From Paraburkholderia fungorum (lineage in GTDB: Bacteria > Pseudomonadota > Gammaproteobacteria > Burkholderiales > Burkholderiaceae): a stretch of 64,000 bases of DNA. This document shows, in pieces, positions 16,981 to 25,002 of the stretch. The translations under genes were made by a program, and so were the position numbers. The stretch's first letter is position 1. Each line of letters opens with the position of its first letter. The stretch spans positions 82,332 to 146,331 of the forward strand of contig NZ_MCAS01000014.1 of assembly GCF_003610895.1 (NCBI RefSeq). Reading direction: 5' to 3'. The notes beneath the pieces were generated by a model. The model saw only the letters and a list, made by a program, of their open reading frames with translations. It had not been told where the DNA came from and made no database searches.

Positions 16981-17994
16981 TCATTGGCCGCCCATGCGTT
17001 CGCACGATGCCGTATCGACTCCGTATAGCCGTTGCTGCGCGTCGAGCACGGGCCAGAACGGCGGTTCGGCCGGCGGCGGCGCGGCCTTGACCATGCCCGG
17101 CGCGTTGTCGAACACCTCGGCGAGCCAGTCGACAAAGGCGCGCACGCGCGGCGAAATCTGCCGGCTTTTCACGTACGTCACCGAGATGGCGACGGGCGTC
17201 GGCTTGCACTTCGGCAGCACCTCGATCAACTGCCCGGATGCCAGATACGGCGCGGCAGTGGTGCGTCCTGGCTGAATCAGCCCGAGGCCTTCAAGACCGC
17301 AGGCGAGATACGTGTGTTCGTCGTTCACCTGCACGAAGCTGTCCACTTTCACCTTGCTCGCTCGCATGGCCACGCTGAACTCGAAATCCACGCGGCGGCC
17401 GCTTTGCGTCGACAGCCAGTTCACCGCGACGTGACCCGAGAGCTCGTCGAGATGCCGCGGCGCGCCGAAGCGCGCGAGATACGCCGGGCTCGCGCAGGTG
17501 ACGCGTTCGAGCAGTCCGAGACGGCGCACGAGCAGCCGGGAATCGGGCAACTCGCCTAGCTCGATGCTGCAATCCACGCTTTCGCCAGCCGGTTCGAGCG
17601 CGCGCTGACTCACGCCGAGCGCCAGTTCGACATGCGGATGCAGCGCACGGAACGAGGCCAGAGCAGGCACCACGATCGACGCGGCGATCATTCCCGGCAT
17701 CGCTACGCGCAAGCGGCCGCGCAGATTCTCCGGACGGTTGAAGAGGCCCGATTCGACTTCTTCGATGGCGGCGAGAATCTGCGCGCAGCGCTCGTAGTAC
17801 GCGGCGCCTTCGGTGGTCACGGTGACCTTGCGCGTCGTGCGTACCAGCAATTGGACGCCAAGCAGGGACTCGAGCGCCTGCACGGTGGTTGTCGCAGTGG
17901 CCCGCGGAATCTCCAGCGACTCGGCGGCGCGCGTGAAGCTGCTGGCATCGACGATACGCACGAAGATCCGCATGGCCTGGACTCGATCTATCAC
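16981..17994 (-). CDS. LysR family regulator coupled to an MFS gene
   Basis: A 337-residue LysR protein of the CrgA/PtxR-like type (MRIFVRIVDASSFTRAAESLEIPRATATT). The GTG start at 17994 has GGAGAA upstream and overlaps the stop of the preceding MFS gene by four bases (GTGA), which implies translational coupling. A much longer upstream extension in frame lies wholly inside the MFS gene and has no family similarity, so it is discarded. The regulator is thus the distal gene of an exporter-regulator operon, unlike the usual divergent layout. Confidence 0.88.
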   Translation of the reverse strand: MIDRVQAMRIFVRIVDASSFTRAAESLEIPRATATTTVQALESLLGVQLLVRTTRKVTVTTEGAAYYERCAQILAAIEEVESGLFNRPENLRGRLRVAMPGMIAASIVVPALASFRALHPHVELALGVSQRALEPAGESVDCSIELGELPDSRLLVRRLGLLERVTCASPAYLARFGAPRHLDELSGHVAVNWLSTQSGRRVDFEFSVAMRASKVKVDSFVQVNDEHTYLACGLEGLGLIQPGRTTAAPYLASGQLIEVLPKCKPTPVAISVTYVKSRQISPRVRAFVDWLAEVFDNAPGMVKAAPPPAEPPFWPVLDAQQRLYGVDTASCERMGGQ

Positions 17995-19424
17995 GATGCT
18001 TCTCCGGTAAGGCGCGGGTGCGGACGTTGACGGGTCAGTCCGGCAGCGAGCAGAGGCGCCAGCGCGAATGTCGCGAACAGCCAGAGCGCGGTGTGTTGCG
18101 CCCCTGGCAGCGGGGCGAGGGTCGTCAGACCGGCGCCGTTCGCGACGAGACCCGCGAGCGCCGAACCGAACGCCATCGCGAACAGTTGAATGGTGGTGAT
18201 CGACAGTGACGCGAGGTTCTCTTCGCCCGGCTGCGCGGCGGTAAACACCCGGGTGAGCAGATGCGGCCAGCCGATCCCGACACCCAGCCCGACGCTCGCG
18301 AGCGCCGCGCACAACGCGAGCGTGCCAGGCAAGCCGTCGAACAAGCCGGCTATCGGCATCAGCCACGCGAGGGCGGCGAGTCCGAGTGCCGCAACCACCG
18401 GGCCGGCGCGGCTCAAGCCCTGCGCGAAGGTGGCGGAGCGGCCGGCGCTGAACATCGAGCCGACCGACCAGCCGGCCGCCATCAAGGCGGTCAGATAACC
18501 GGCGGCCAGCGGCGAACGCCCGTGGATCGTCTGCAAGAAATACGGCACGAAGATCTCACTGGTCACGCCGATGCCGAGCAGACTCATGCAGGCATAGATG
18601 CTGCCGATCCGCGTGCGAATCGAGAACGAGCCGCTTGGGAACAGGCGGGTCGGCGTGCCGCTGCGTTCGAGTCTGGCGAGCAGCCAGACGAAACCGAGGC
18701 CGGCGGCTACGCCGAGTGCGTTCCAGCGCATGTCATCAGTCAGTGCGGCGAGCGAAATCACCAGCACCGACGCGCCGAGCAGGCCGACCTTGAGCAAGGG
18801 GATCGGCTGGGCCGCGTCGCCGTGGGCACGTTTGCCGTCGACCTCGCGATGCACGATCACAGCCAGCAGCAGCACGACCGGCAGCAACACCCAGAACGCC
18901 AGCCGCCAGTCGCCGAGTTGCGCGAAGATGCCGCCGACCGCCGGCCCGCACAAGGTCGCCACGCCCCACATGCCGGATACCAGTCCCATCGCGCGTGGCC
19001 ACAGGCGCTCTTCGAACACCACGCGAATCAGCGCATAACTGAGGGCGAGCAGAATGCCGCCGCCGAGACCCTGCAGCGTGCGGCCGGCGAGCATCCATGG
19101 CATTGACGGTGCGCACGCGCACACCACGGTGCCTAACGCGAACACCGCAAGCGCGGCGAAGTACGCGGAGCGCGCGCCGAGTACCGCGAGCAGTCGTACC
19201 GACAACACCGAACCGAGAATCGACGCGACCACGAACAGCGTGGTGTTCCACGCATACAGTTCGAGCCCGCCGATGTCATGCACGACCGAGGGCAGGATCG
19301 TCGTTGCCACGTACACGTTGGTGGCATGCAGCGCGACGCCGCCTGCGAGACCCAATGCCTTCCAGCCGTTGCTGCCGCTGAGCAGATCGCTCCAGACGGG
19401 ACCATCCGATTGCAGATTTTTCAT
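17991..19424 (-). CDS. MFS transporter
   Basis: A 477-residue inner-membrane protein with about 12-14 hydrophobic segments. TM1 contains ATNVYVATTILPSVVHDIGG and TM5 resembles motif C of drug antiporters. The start at 19424 (MKNLQSDG) is the first plausible one; no clear ribosome site is visible. Its stop overlaps the GTG start of a LysR gene, and it is divergent from a cysteine-cluster regulator, with a strong 12-6-12 inverted repeat between them. It may export a compound sensed by one or both regulators. Confidence 0.85.
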   Translation of the reverse strand: MKNLQSDGPVWSDLLSGSNGWKALGLAGGVALHATNVYVATTILPSVVHDIGGLELYAWNTTLFVVASILGSVLSVRLLAVLGARSAYFAALAVFALGTVVCACAPSMPWMLAGRTLQGLGGGILLALSYALIRVVFEERLWPRAMGLVSGMWGVATLCGPAVGGIFAQLGDWRLAFWVLLPVVLLLAVIVHREVDGKRAHGDAAQPIPLLKVGLLGASVLVISLAALTDDMRWNALGVAAGLGFVWLLARLERSGTPTRLFPSGSFSIRTRIGSIYACMSLLGIGVTSEIFVPYFLQTIHGRSPLAAGYLTALMAAGWSVGSMFSAGRSATFAQGLSRAGPVVAALGLAALAWLMPIAGLFDGLPGTLALCAALASVGLGVGIGWPHLLTRVFTAAQPGEENLASLSITTIQLFAMAFGSALAGLVANGAGLTTLAPLPGAQHTALWLFATFALAPLLAAGLTRQRPHPRLTGEAS

Positions 19425-19450
19425 ATCATGGACAGCCGTGCGAGGCTGGC

Positions 19451-19480
19451 TTATTATGCAAGTATTGGCTTGGATAATAA
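19451..19480. promoter_or_regulatory. 12-6-12 inverted-repeat operator
   Basis: Arms TTATTATGCAAG (19451-19462) and CTTGGATAATAA (19469-19480) match at 11 of 12 positions around a 6-bp spacer. The site lies in the 65-bp gap between the divergent MFS gene and the regulator at 19490, so one bound dimer could control both. Confidence 0.7.
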
Positions 19481-19489
19481 TGTGCTCCG

Positions 19490-20200
19490 ATGAGATATGC
19501 AAATGAAAGCTTGGAAAATTCGCCGGCGAGCGCGCAGGCCGTGACAACCGCCGCGCCGGTGGACCGCATCCTGAATCTGCTGAAGACGCAGGGGTTTTTG
19601 TCGACCGCGTCGATCGCGGGCGAACTCGGCATCACGGTCGAAGCCGCGCGGCAGCAGATCCAGAAGCTATTGACGGGCGGCTTGATCGAAGGGCGCCAGG
19701 CGTCGCAGGCCGGGCCGGGGCGGCCGAGTCAAAGCTGGGGTTTGACGGCAGCGGGTAACGCACGCTTTCCAGACACGCATTCGCAATTGACCGTGCAATT
19801 GCTCGGTTCGATCCGCCAGTTATTCGGCGAACAGGGACTCGACAAATTGATCGACCAGCGCGCCATCGAAACGCGCGCGAACTATCTCTCGGTGCTCAAG
19901 CCGATCAAGAGCCTCAAGGCACGGCTCGCCCGGCTCGCGGAGCTTCGCAGCGCCGAGGGCTATATGGCCGAGTTGCATAAAGACGGGCGCGACTGGCTGC
20001 TGCTCGAGAACCACTGCCCGATCTGCGCGGCGGCGCGAACTTGCCAGGGGTTTTGCCGCACTGAGTTGCAGCTGTTCACGGAGATCGTCGGCGAGGAAGG
20101 TTCGATTGAGCGCGAGGAGCATGTGCTTTTGGGTGCGCGGCGCTGTGCCTATCGCGTGCGGGTCAAAAGCAGTAACGTCCATGCGATGAAGAATCGCTGA
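19490..20200 (+). CDS. SufR-like winged-helix regulator with a cysteine cluster
   Basis: A 236-residue protein. Residues about 25-80 form a winged helix (DRILNLLKTQGFLSTASIAGE, EAARQQIQKLLTGGLIEGR) followed by a G-R-P-S-Q wing seen in DeoR/SufR-type repressors. Near the C-terminus lies C176-x2-C179-x5-C185-x3-C189, a likely Fe-S or metal site. Such proteins usually sense Fe-S or redox state. No suf or isc genes are nearby; the only neighbour in regulatory contact is the divergent MFS gene, across the inverted repeat at 19451-19480. The ATG at 19490 lacks a clear ribosome site. Confidence 0.75.
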   Translation: MRYANESLENSPASAQAVTTAAPVDRILNLLKTQGFLSTASIAGELGITVEAARQQIQKLLTGGLIEGRQASQAGPGRPSQSWGLTAAGNARFPDTHSQLTVQLLGSIRQLFGEQGLDKLIDQRAIETRANYLSVLKPIKSLKARLARLAELRSAEGYMAELHKDGRDWLLLENHCPICAAARTCQGFCRTELQLFTEIVGEEGSIEREEHVLLGARRCAYRVRVKSSNVHAMKNR

Positions 20201-20311
20201 CGTGGATCGCGCTGGGTCCGATCACGAATGGACGGCAGCACACGATCGGTATATAACAACGTGAAAGGATGGCTTTGTTCACCGATGCTTCAAACGGAGA
20301 GATGTTTCATC

Positions 20312-20569
20312 ATGACGCAAGACGCAACGCCTCAGCCGCCTCAAGACGACCGGCCCGATCTGGAACACCTCGATGCCGCGCTCAGTCACGTGAATCAGCA
20401 GGTATCGTCCGGCAGTATCGCTTCGGGCGCCGCAAAGGGCATTCTGTACAGCCTCATCGAAACGCTCGGCGCATTCGTCGGCGACCCCGACCTGCCGGAG
20501 CACGCACGTTCGGGTTACGAGGGACTTCTGGAAGCCGCTCGCGAATTGCGCGCGAAGCTGGAGCACTGA
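20312..20569 (+). CDS. Small hypothetical protein
   Basis: An 85-residue soluble, acidic protein that I do not recognise. It is rich in short helices (LEHLDAALSHVNQQVSSGSI, YEGLLEAARELRAKLEH) and has no signal peptide or membrane segment. The ATG at 20312 is preceded by GGAGAG at good spacing; two upstream in-frame ATGs have poorer sites. It stands alone between the cysteine-cluster regulator and a LysE exporter and is followed by an intrinsic terminator at 20629-20664. Confidence 0.65.
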   Translation: MTQDATPQPPQDDRPDLEHLDAALSHVNQQVSSGSIASGAAKGILYSLIETLGAFVGDPDLPEHARSGYEGLLEAARELRAKLEH

Positions 20570-20628
20570 AGCCGGCGTGATCCGGATCGCAAGCGCCGCT
20601 TCATTTCGGCGGTGTCTCACTCTGTGAT

Positions 20629-20664
20629 AAAAAGGCGCATTGTTTATAACATTGCGCCTTTTTT
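20629..20664 (+). terminator. Intrinsic terminator abutting the lysE-type start codon
   Basis: The arms AAGGCGCA and TGCGCCTT, extended by flanking A and T tracts, form a stem of about ten pairs around a 13-nt loop. The T-tract (20659-20664) ends exactly at the ATG of the LysE-type gene (20665). The A-rich 5' side means it could work in both directions. Confidence 0.75.
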
Positions 20665-21264
20665 ATGCTTTCCTCGTCTGATATCGCGTTGCTGGCGATC
20701 GGCATTATCGTCGTACTGATTACGCCGGGTCCGACCAACACGTTGCTCGCGGCAGCCGGTTTGCGCCAGGGCCTGCGGCGTTCGGTGCCGTTGATCGCCG
20801 CTGAACTGGCCGGGTATGTTGTGTCGATTTCAGTGTGGGGACACTTTCTCGCGCAAGCCGGGCACGCGTTGCCGTGGTTACCGTCGCTGCTGCGCGTGGC
20901 GGCCGGCGTGTACATCGCATATCTCGCCGTCGATATGTGGCGCGCGGCGGTGGCCTTGCCCGATTCGACGCAGCGGGCAAGCGGCATGCGCACGCTATTC
21001 GTGGCGACGCTGCTCAACCCGAAAGGGCTGTTGTTCGCGGGCACGATCTTTCCCGCCGCCGCGTTCGCGTATGTTCCTGCCTATGCCGTAGCGATGCTGA
21101 TGTTCGCCTGCCTGCTGGTGCCGATCGCGCTTGCGTGGATCACGTTCGGCGCGGCGCTTGGCAGCGGCAAACTCAGCTGGTTGAATCCGGTGAAGATGCA
21201 GCGCGGCGCGTCGATTGTGCTGGGCGTGTTTTCCTTGTCGCTCGCATGGGCGGCGCTGCATTAA
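20665..21264 (+). CDS. LysE family exporter
   Basis: A 199-residue inner-membrane protein with about six hydrophobic segments. The N-terminal signature IVVLITPGPTNTLLAAAGLRQG is typical of the LysE/RhtB amino acid exporter superfamily. The start at 20665 follows a terminator T-tract with no Shine-Dalgarno sequence. Because the family motif sits at the usual distance from this methionine, the start is kept, and initiation may be leaderless or weak. It converges on the YcaQ-type gene 33 nt downstream. Substrate is probably an amino acid or a small amine. Confidence 0.85.
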   Translation: MLSSSDIALLAIGIIVVLITPGPTNTLLAAAGLRQGLRRSVPLIAAELAGYVVSISVWGHFLAQAGHALPWLPSLLRVAAGVYIAYLAVDMWRAAVALPDSTQRASGMRTLFVATLLNPKGLLFAGTIFPAAAFAYVPAYAVAMLMFACLLVPIALAWITFGAALGSGKLSWLNPVKMQRGASIVLGVFSLSLAWAALH

Positions 21265-21297
21265 GACCGCGTGTTGCAGAGCGCGGATGCTGCGCGG

Positions 21298-22536
21298 CTA
21301 CGCGTCTATCCTGCTGTCCGTGTTCAACGCTTCAAGCCATTGCGGCGGCGCGGAGGCAATGTCCAGTTGCGGTGTGCCGTGCCAGTCCGCACAGCGCTGC
21401 AGAGCGCGGCGCAGATCGCCTGCCAGCCTCGCGCTGAATCGCACGCCGGGTTCAATGTGCAGCGATTTCAATTCGAACACGCCACTGGTCCGATGCGCCT
21501 TCGCATCCACGCGGCCGACGAGGCGCCCCCGGCTCAAAAGCGGCAATACGAAGTAACCGTACTTGCGCTTCGCGGCGGGTGTATAGCATTCGATCGCGTA
21601 GTCGAAATCAAAGAGTGCGGCGGCCCGCTTGCGGTCCCACACCACCGGATCGAACGGTGACAGCACCGTAGTGACGGTTGAAGCGAGCTTGCCGGTCGCT
21701 GCGTCGTCGATCATCGGTGCGAATTCATGATGGACGAAAGTGTCCTGCTTCCAGCCTTCCACTTGCACCGGGATCAACTCACCCTGGTCGGCGAGCGCAC
21801 TCAGTTCGTCGCGGTAGGGACGGCGCGGCAGCCGGTAGTAATCGGCGACCCAGTCGGCGCGTACCACGCCGAGTGCGCGACAGGTTCGGCGTAACGCTTC
21901 CGCGGTTGCGGTTTCCCGCGGCGGCAGGTCGCGCGCGTCGTCCCAGTCCGGCAACACGCGTTCGGTCAGATCGTAGACGCGATGAAAATTGCGCCGCTCG
22001 GCCACCATCAGTTGCCCGATCGCAAACAGCACTTCCAGGTGGCGCTTCTCTGGCTTCCAGTCCCACCAGCCGTTACCTTTACCCGCCTCGCGAGCGAAGT
22101 CCGCTGATCGTACGGGGCCTGTCGCACGGATATGGGCGAGCAGCTTGTCGATGTCCTTGCGATGTTTCTTGTGCCACTCGGCCGCGTATTTCCAGCCCAT
22201 CTCGCTCGGGTCGAGCATGCGATGGCGCAGCAGACCGTAGTCTTCGGTCGGGACGAAGCAGGCTTCATGTGACCAGTATTCAAACAGCTTGCCTTCGGCG
22301 AGATGCTCATCGAGCCATTGCTGCGGATACGCGCCAAGCCGGCTAAAGAGCACGAGATACGGACTACGCGCGACGACGTGAATCGTGTCGATCTGCAATT
22401 GCGCCATGCGGCGGATGGCGTCGAGCACGTCGGTCTTGACGGCTTTGCGGCGCGGCGGTGTCAGCAAACCTTGTGCGGCCAGATGCAAGGTGCGCGCGGC
22501 GGATAGAGGGAGTGTCTTCACGCGGGCGTCGTTCAC
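21298..22536 (-). CDS. YcaQ-type interstrand-crosslink DNA glycosylase
   Basis: A 412-residue protein of the HTH_42 (AlkZ/YcaQ) superfamily. E. coli YcaQ removes alkylated bases, including those in interstrand crosslinks. Three winged-helix units run through the protein. The segment MAQLQIDTIHVV at residues 44-55 carries a Q-x-D motif (Q48, D50), the YcaQ-type variant, rather than the Q-x-Q of AlkZ. The GTG start at 22536 has no clear ribosome site. Upstream lie imperfect 13-bp tandem repeats. It stands alone, convergent with the LysE gene. Confidence 0.82.
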   Translation of the reverse strand: MNDARVKTLPLSAARTLHLAAQGLLTPPRRKAVKTDVLDAIRRMAQLQIDTIHVVARSPYLVLFSRLGAYPQQWLDEHLAEGKLFEYWSHEACFVPTEDYGLLRHRMLDPSEMGWKYAAEWHKKHRKDIDKLLAHIRATGPVRSADFAREAGKGNGWWDWKPEKRHLEVLFAIGQLMVAERRNFHRVYDLTERVLPDWDDARDLPPRETATAEALRRTCRALGVVRADWVADYYRLPRRPYRDELSALADQGELIPVQVEGWKQDTFVHHEFAPMIDDAATGKLASTVTTVLSPFDPVVWDRKRAAALFDFDYAIECYTPAAKRKYGYFVLPLLSRGRLVGRVDAKAHRTSGVFELKSLHIEPGVRFSARLAGDLRRALQRCADWHGTPQLDIASAPPQWLEALNTDSRIDA

Positions 22537-22544
22537 GGTCTTGA

Positions 22545-22583
22545 GTCACGAGCTTAAGTCAAGGGCTTAAGTCACGAGCCTGG
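22545..22583. repeat. Three imperfect 13-bp tandem repeats
   Basis: Units GTCACGAGCTTAA, GTCAAGGGCTTAA and GTCACGAGCCTGG lie head to tail just upstream of the YcaQ-type start, followed by a partial GTCAA. They may reflect slippage or a repeated binding site. Confidence 0.5.
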
Positions 22584-22734
22584 GTCAACCCGTGACTGCG
22601 ATGGGAGCGGACACGAGGTCCGACCTGGATCAGCAGCCGCTACTGTAGCGCGATTACGTAAAACGAATCGGCGTGTGGCCCGACCGGCGCATCGCGCCGT
22701 GCAAGGCAAGACGGCCGAACGGATTTTGCCGATC

Positions 22735-23022
22735 TCACCTGTGGTGCTTGTCCCAGCCACGGTGGCGACCATGGTCATGACCGCCACGATGCCCACGGTA
22801 GTAATCGCCGCGGTACCCATAGCCGTACACGGGTCGCACAGGCGCATAAACCACCGGCGGCGGCGCATAAATCGGCGAGGGCGCATAAACCACGGGCGGC
22901 GGAGCGTACATGGGGCCGGGTGTGTTGACGAACACGCCGACGTCCACCCGTGCCAGGGCCGAGGTCGATGCGCAGGCGGCGGCAAGGCTGAAGACGGCGA
23001 TAACGAACGCGCGTTGGATCAT
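22735..23022 (-). CDS. Small secreted Pro/Tyr/His-rich protein
   Basis: A 95-residue protein with a Sec signal peptide (MIQRAFVIAVFSLAAACAS, cleavage probably after ALA). The mature part starts with VDVGVFVNTPG, continues with repeats of the type APPPVVYAP, and ends in a Gly/Tyr/Arg/His-rich tail (GYRGDYYRGHRGG). Such proteins are common in Burkholderiales and are probably periplasmic or envelope-associated; the His-rich tail might bind metal. The ATG at 23022 is preceded by GGAGAGAAGC, which settles the start. Function unknown. Confidence 0.75.
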   Translation of the reverse strand: MIQRAFVIAVFSLAAACASTSALARVDVGVFVNTPGPMYAPPPVVYAPSPIYAPPPVVYAPVRPVYGYGYRGDYYRGHRGGHDHGRHRGWDKHHR

Positions 23023-23049
23023 GCTTCTCTCCTCCCATGCAAGATTGCG

Positions 23050-23083
23050 AAAAAAGTCAGCCATTCACTGTCGAATGGCTGAC
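23050..23083 (-). terminator. Intrinsic terminator of the DedA/oxidoreductase operon
   Basis: A perfect 11-bp stem (arms GTCAGCCATTC and GAATGGCTGAC, 6-nt loop) is followed on the minus strand by six T residues (23055-23050). It lies 124 nt beyond the oxidoreductase stop and just before the small secreted protein gene. Confidence 0.85.
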
Positions 23084-23206
23084 GGCAATCTTACGGAACA
23101 GAAAGAAAGGCAGGTGAAACCAGTTGAAGGCGTGTGTAACAGCAGATTACCTGGCGGGCCGCTCAGAGCGGCACCGGCAGGCCCTGCCATACGCCAGAGA
23201 GACCGC

Positions 23207-24919
23207 TCAAGCCCCTAAAGCGACCGCTTCTCCCGCCGATACCGCCAGCAGTTGATGGATCTGCGCGACCACCGCCGCGCCTTCTCCGACCGCCGCGGCG
23301 ACGCGTTTCGTCGAACCGGCGCGCGCGTCGCCGATCGCATACACGCCGTCGACTGTCGTTGCGAGATCGCAAACGGATGCGCCGTCCACGCTGGTGCCCG
23401 TTAGCACGAAGCCCTTTTCGTCGAGCGCCACGCCGCAGGTGCGCAGCCAGTCGGTGTTCGGATCCGCGCCGGTGAACAGGAACAGATGCCGCGTATCGAA
23501 GCTTTCGGTGCCGTCGGGCAGCGGTTTCTTCAACACGACCGACGAGAGGCCGATTTCGTCTGCCTCGAGCCGGCCAATTTCCGAATTCGGATGCACGAAC
23601 ACATTCGGCAGCGAGCGGATCCGGTCGATCAGATAGCGCGACATGGTGGCTTCAAAGCCGCTGCGGCGGATCAACACGTGAACCTTGGCTGCATGTGTCG
23701 CCAGATAGACGATCGCCTGGCCGGCTGAATTGCCGCCACCCACGAGCACGATCTCCTGACGCTTGCACAGCTTGGCCTCGACTGGCGATGCCCAGTAGTA
23801 GACGCCGCGCCCGTCGAAGCGGTCGAGGCCTTCGAGCGCGGGGCGCCGATAGACCGCGCCGCTCGCGATCACAATCGCGCGGGAGGTGATATGTCCGCCA
23901 CATTTGAGCTCGAGCCGGTACGGCGACTCTCCGCAATGCAGCGCTTTCACATGCACCGGAATCGCGACGTGCGCGCCGAACTTCTGCGCCTGCACGAAGG
24001 CACGGCCCGCCAGTGCCTGGCCGGAAATGCCGGTCGGAAAGCCGAGATAGTTTTCGATCCGCGAACTGGCGCCGGCCTGGCCGCCCGGTGCACGGCTGTC
24101 GAGCACGATGACCGAAAGGCCTTCGGACGCCGCGTACACGGCGGTGGCGAGGCCGGCCGGTCCCGCACCGACAATCGCGACGTCGTACACATGCGAATCG
24201 TCGAGATCGGGCAGCAAGCCGAGGCAGGTGGCGAGTTCCGGCATGCTCGGATGACGCAGCACCGAGCCGTCCGGGCAGATCACCAGCGGCATGTCTTCCT
24301 GCTGTGCGGCGAACTGTTCGATCAGACGCAGCGCGTCTTCGTCGCGTTCGTCGATCACCGAATGAGGATGGCCGTTGCGTGACAGGAAGCCTTGCAACAT
24401 CACGAGCCTCGAGTCCCGGCTATTGCCGATCAGGATCGGTCCGCCCGCGCCTTTTTCGATCAGCGACACGCGCCGCAGGATCAGCGCGCGCATGATGCGC
24501 TCGCCCAGTTCGGCCTCGGCGACGATCAGCGCACGCAGCTTGTCCGGCGGGATCAGCAACGCGTCGACGGCATTCACCGCCATACCGTTGACGAGCGCGG
24601 GCCGCCCGGACAGTTGCCCGACTTCGGCGAGAAAATGCCCGGTGCCGTGTTCTGCAATCACGACCTCGCGCCCGATACCATCGCGCTGATAAACCTTTAC
24701 ACGTCCATTCAACATCACGAACATGCCCGGGCCGGTGTGGCCGGTTTCGAACAGCAGCTCACCGGCTTCCCAGTGGCCCACCTCGCCGAACCGGCGCAGA
24801 CGATCGATTTCCGCGCATGTGAGTTCGGGGAACATCTGATGCATGCGCGTCGAGAGCGACGAAAACGGCGCGTCGGCGACAACGGCTTGTTGCCCTTCTG
24901 CTTCTTGAGTCGACAGCAT
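23207..24919 (-). CDS. Cyclic-nucleotide-binding domain fused to thioredoxin reductase-like flavoprotein
   Basis: A 570-residue fusion. Residues about 30-150 form a CRP-type cyclic nucleotide-binding fold (FGEVGHWEAGELLFETGHTGPGMFVML). A thioredoxin-like segment follows (about 165-240). A thioredoxin-reductase-type flavoprotein occupies 255-560 (VAIVGAGPAGLATAVYAASEG, IVLVGGGNSAGQAIVYLA, GVYAIGDARAG). The redox CxxC of true thioredoxin reductases is replaced by WASP in YYWASPVEAKLC, so it cannot reduce thioredoxin in the standard way. The ATG at 24919 has AAGGAGC upstream. It lies 83 nt after a DedA-rhodanese fusion, with a shared terminator at 23050-23083. Substrate unknown. Confidence 0.85.
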   Translation of the reverse strand: MLSTQEAEGQQAVVADAPFSSLSTRMHQMFPELTCAEIDRLRRFGEVGHWEAGELLFETGHTGPGMFVMLNGRVKVYQRDGIGREVVIAEHGTGHFLAEVGQLSGRPALVNGMAVNAVDALLIPPDKLRALIVAEAELGERIMRALILRRVSLIEKGAGGPILIGNSRDSRLVMLQGFLSRNGHPHSVIDERDEDALRLIEQFAAQQEDMPLVICPDGSVLRHPSMPELATCLGLLPDLDDSHVYDVAIVGAGPAGLATAVYAASEGLSVIVLDSRAPGGQAGASSRIENYLGFPTGISGQALAGRAFVQAQKFGAHVAIPVHVKALHCGESPYRLELKCGGHITSRAIVIASGAVYRRPALEGLDRFDGRGVYYWASPVEAKLCKRQEIVLVGGGNSAGQAIVYLATHAAKVHVLIRRSGFEATMSRYLIDRIRSLPNVFVHPNSEIGRLEADEIGLSSVVLKKPLPDGTESFDTRHLFLFTGADPNTDWLRTCGVALDEKGFVLTGTSVDGASVCDLATTVDGVYAIGDARAGSTKRVAAAVGEGAAVVAQIHQLLAVSAGEAVALGA

Positions 24920-25002
24920 TGAACCGCTCCTTCTGTGTTCATCCGGATTGATCGACACGGGGGGCGAAGCGGCGCGGGCGCCGATGTGAATGCGCTGCTG
25001 CG

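Noticed and set aside
17995..18366. Long N-terminal extension of the LysR protein
   Set aside because: It lies inside the MFS gene, is Arg-rich and has no family match. The GTG at 17994 has a ribosome site and restores the normal length.
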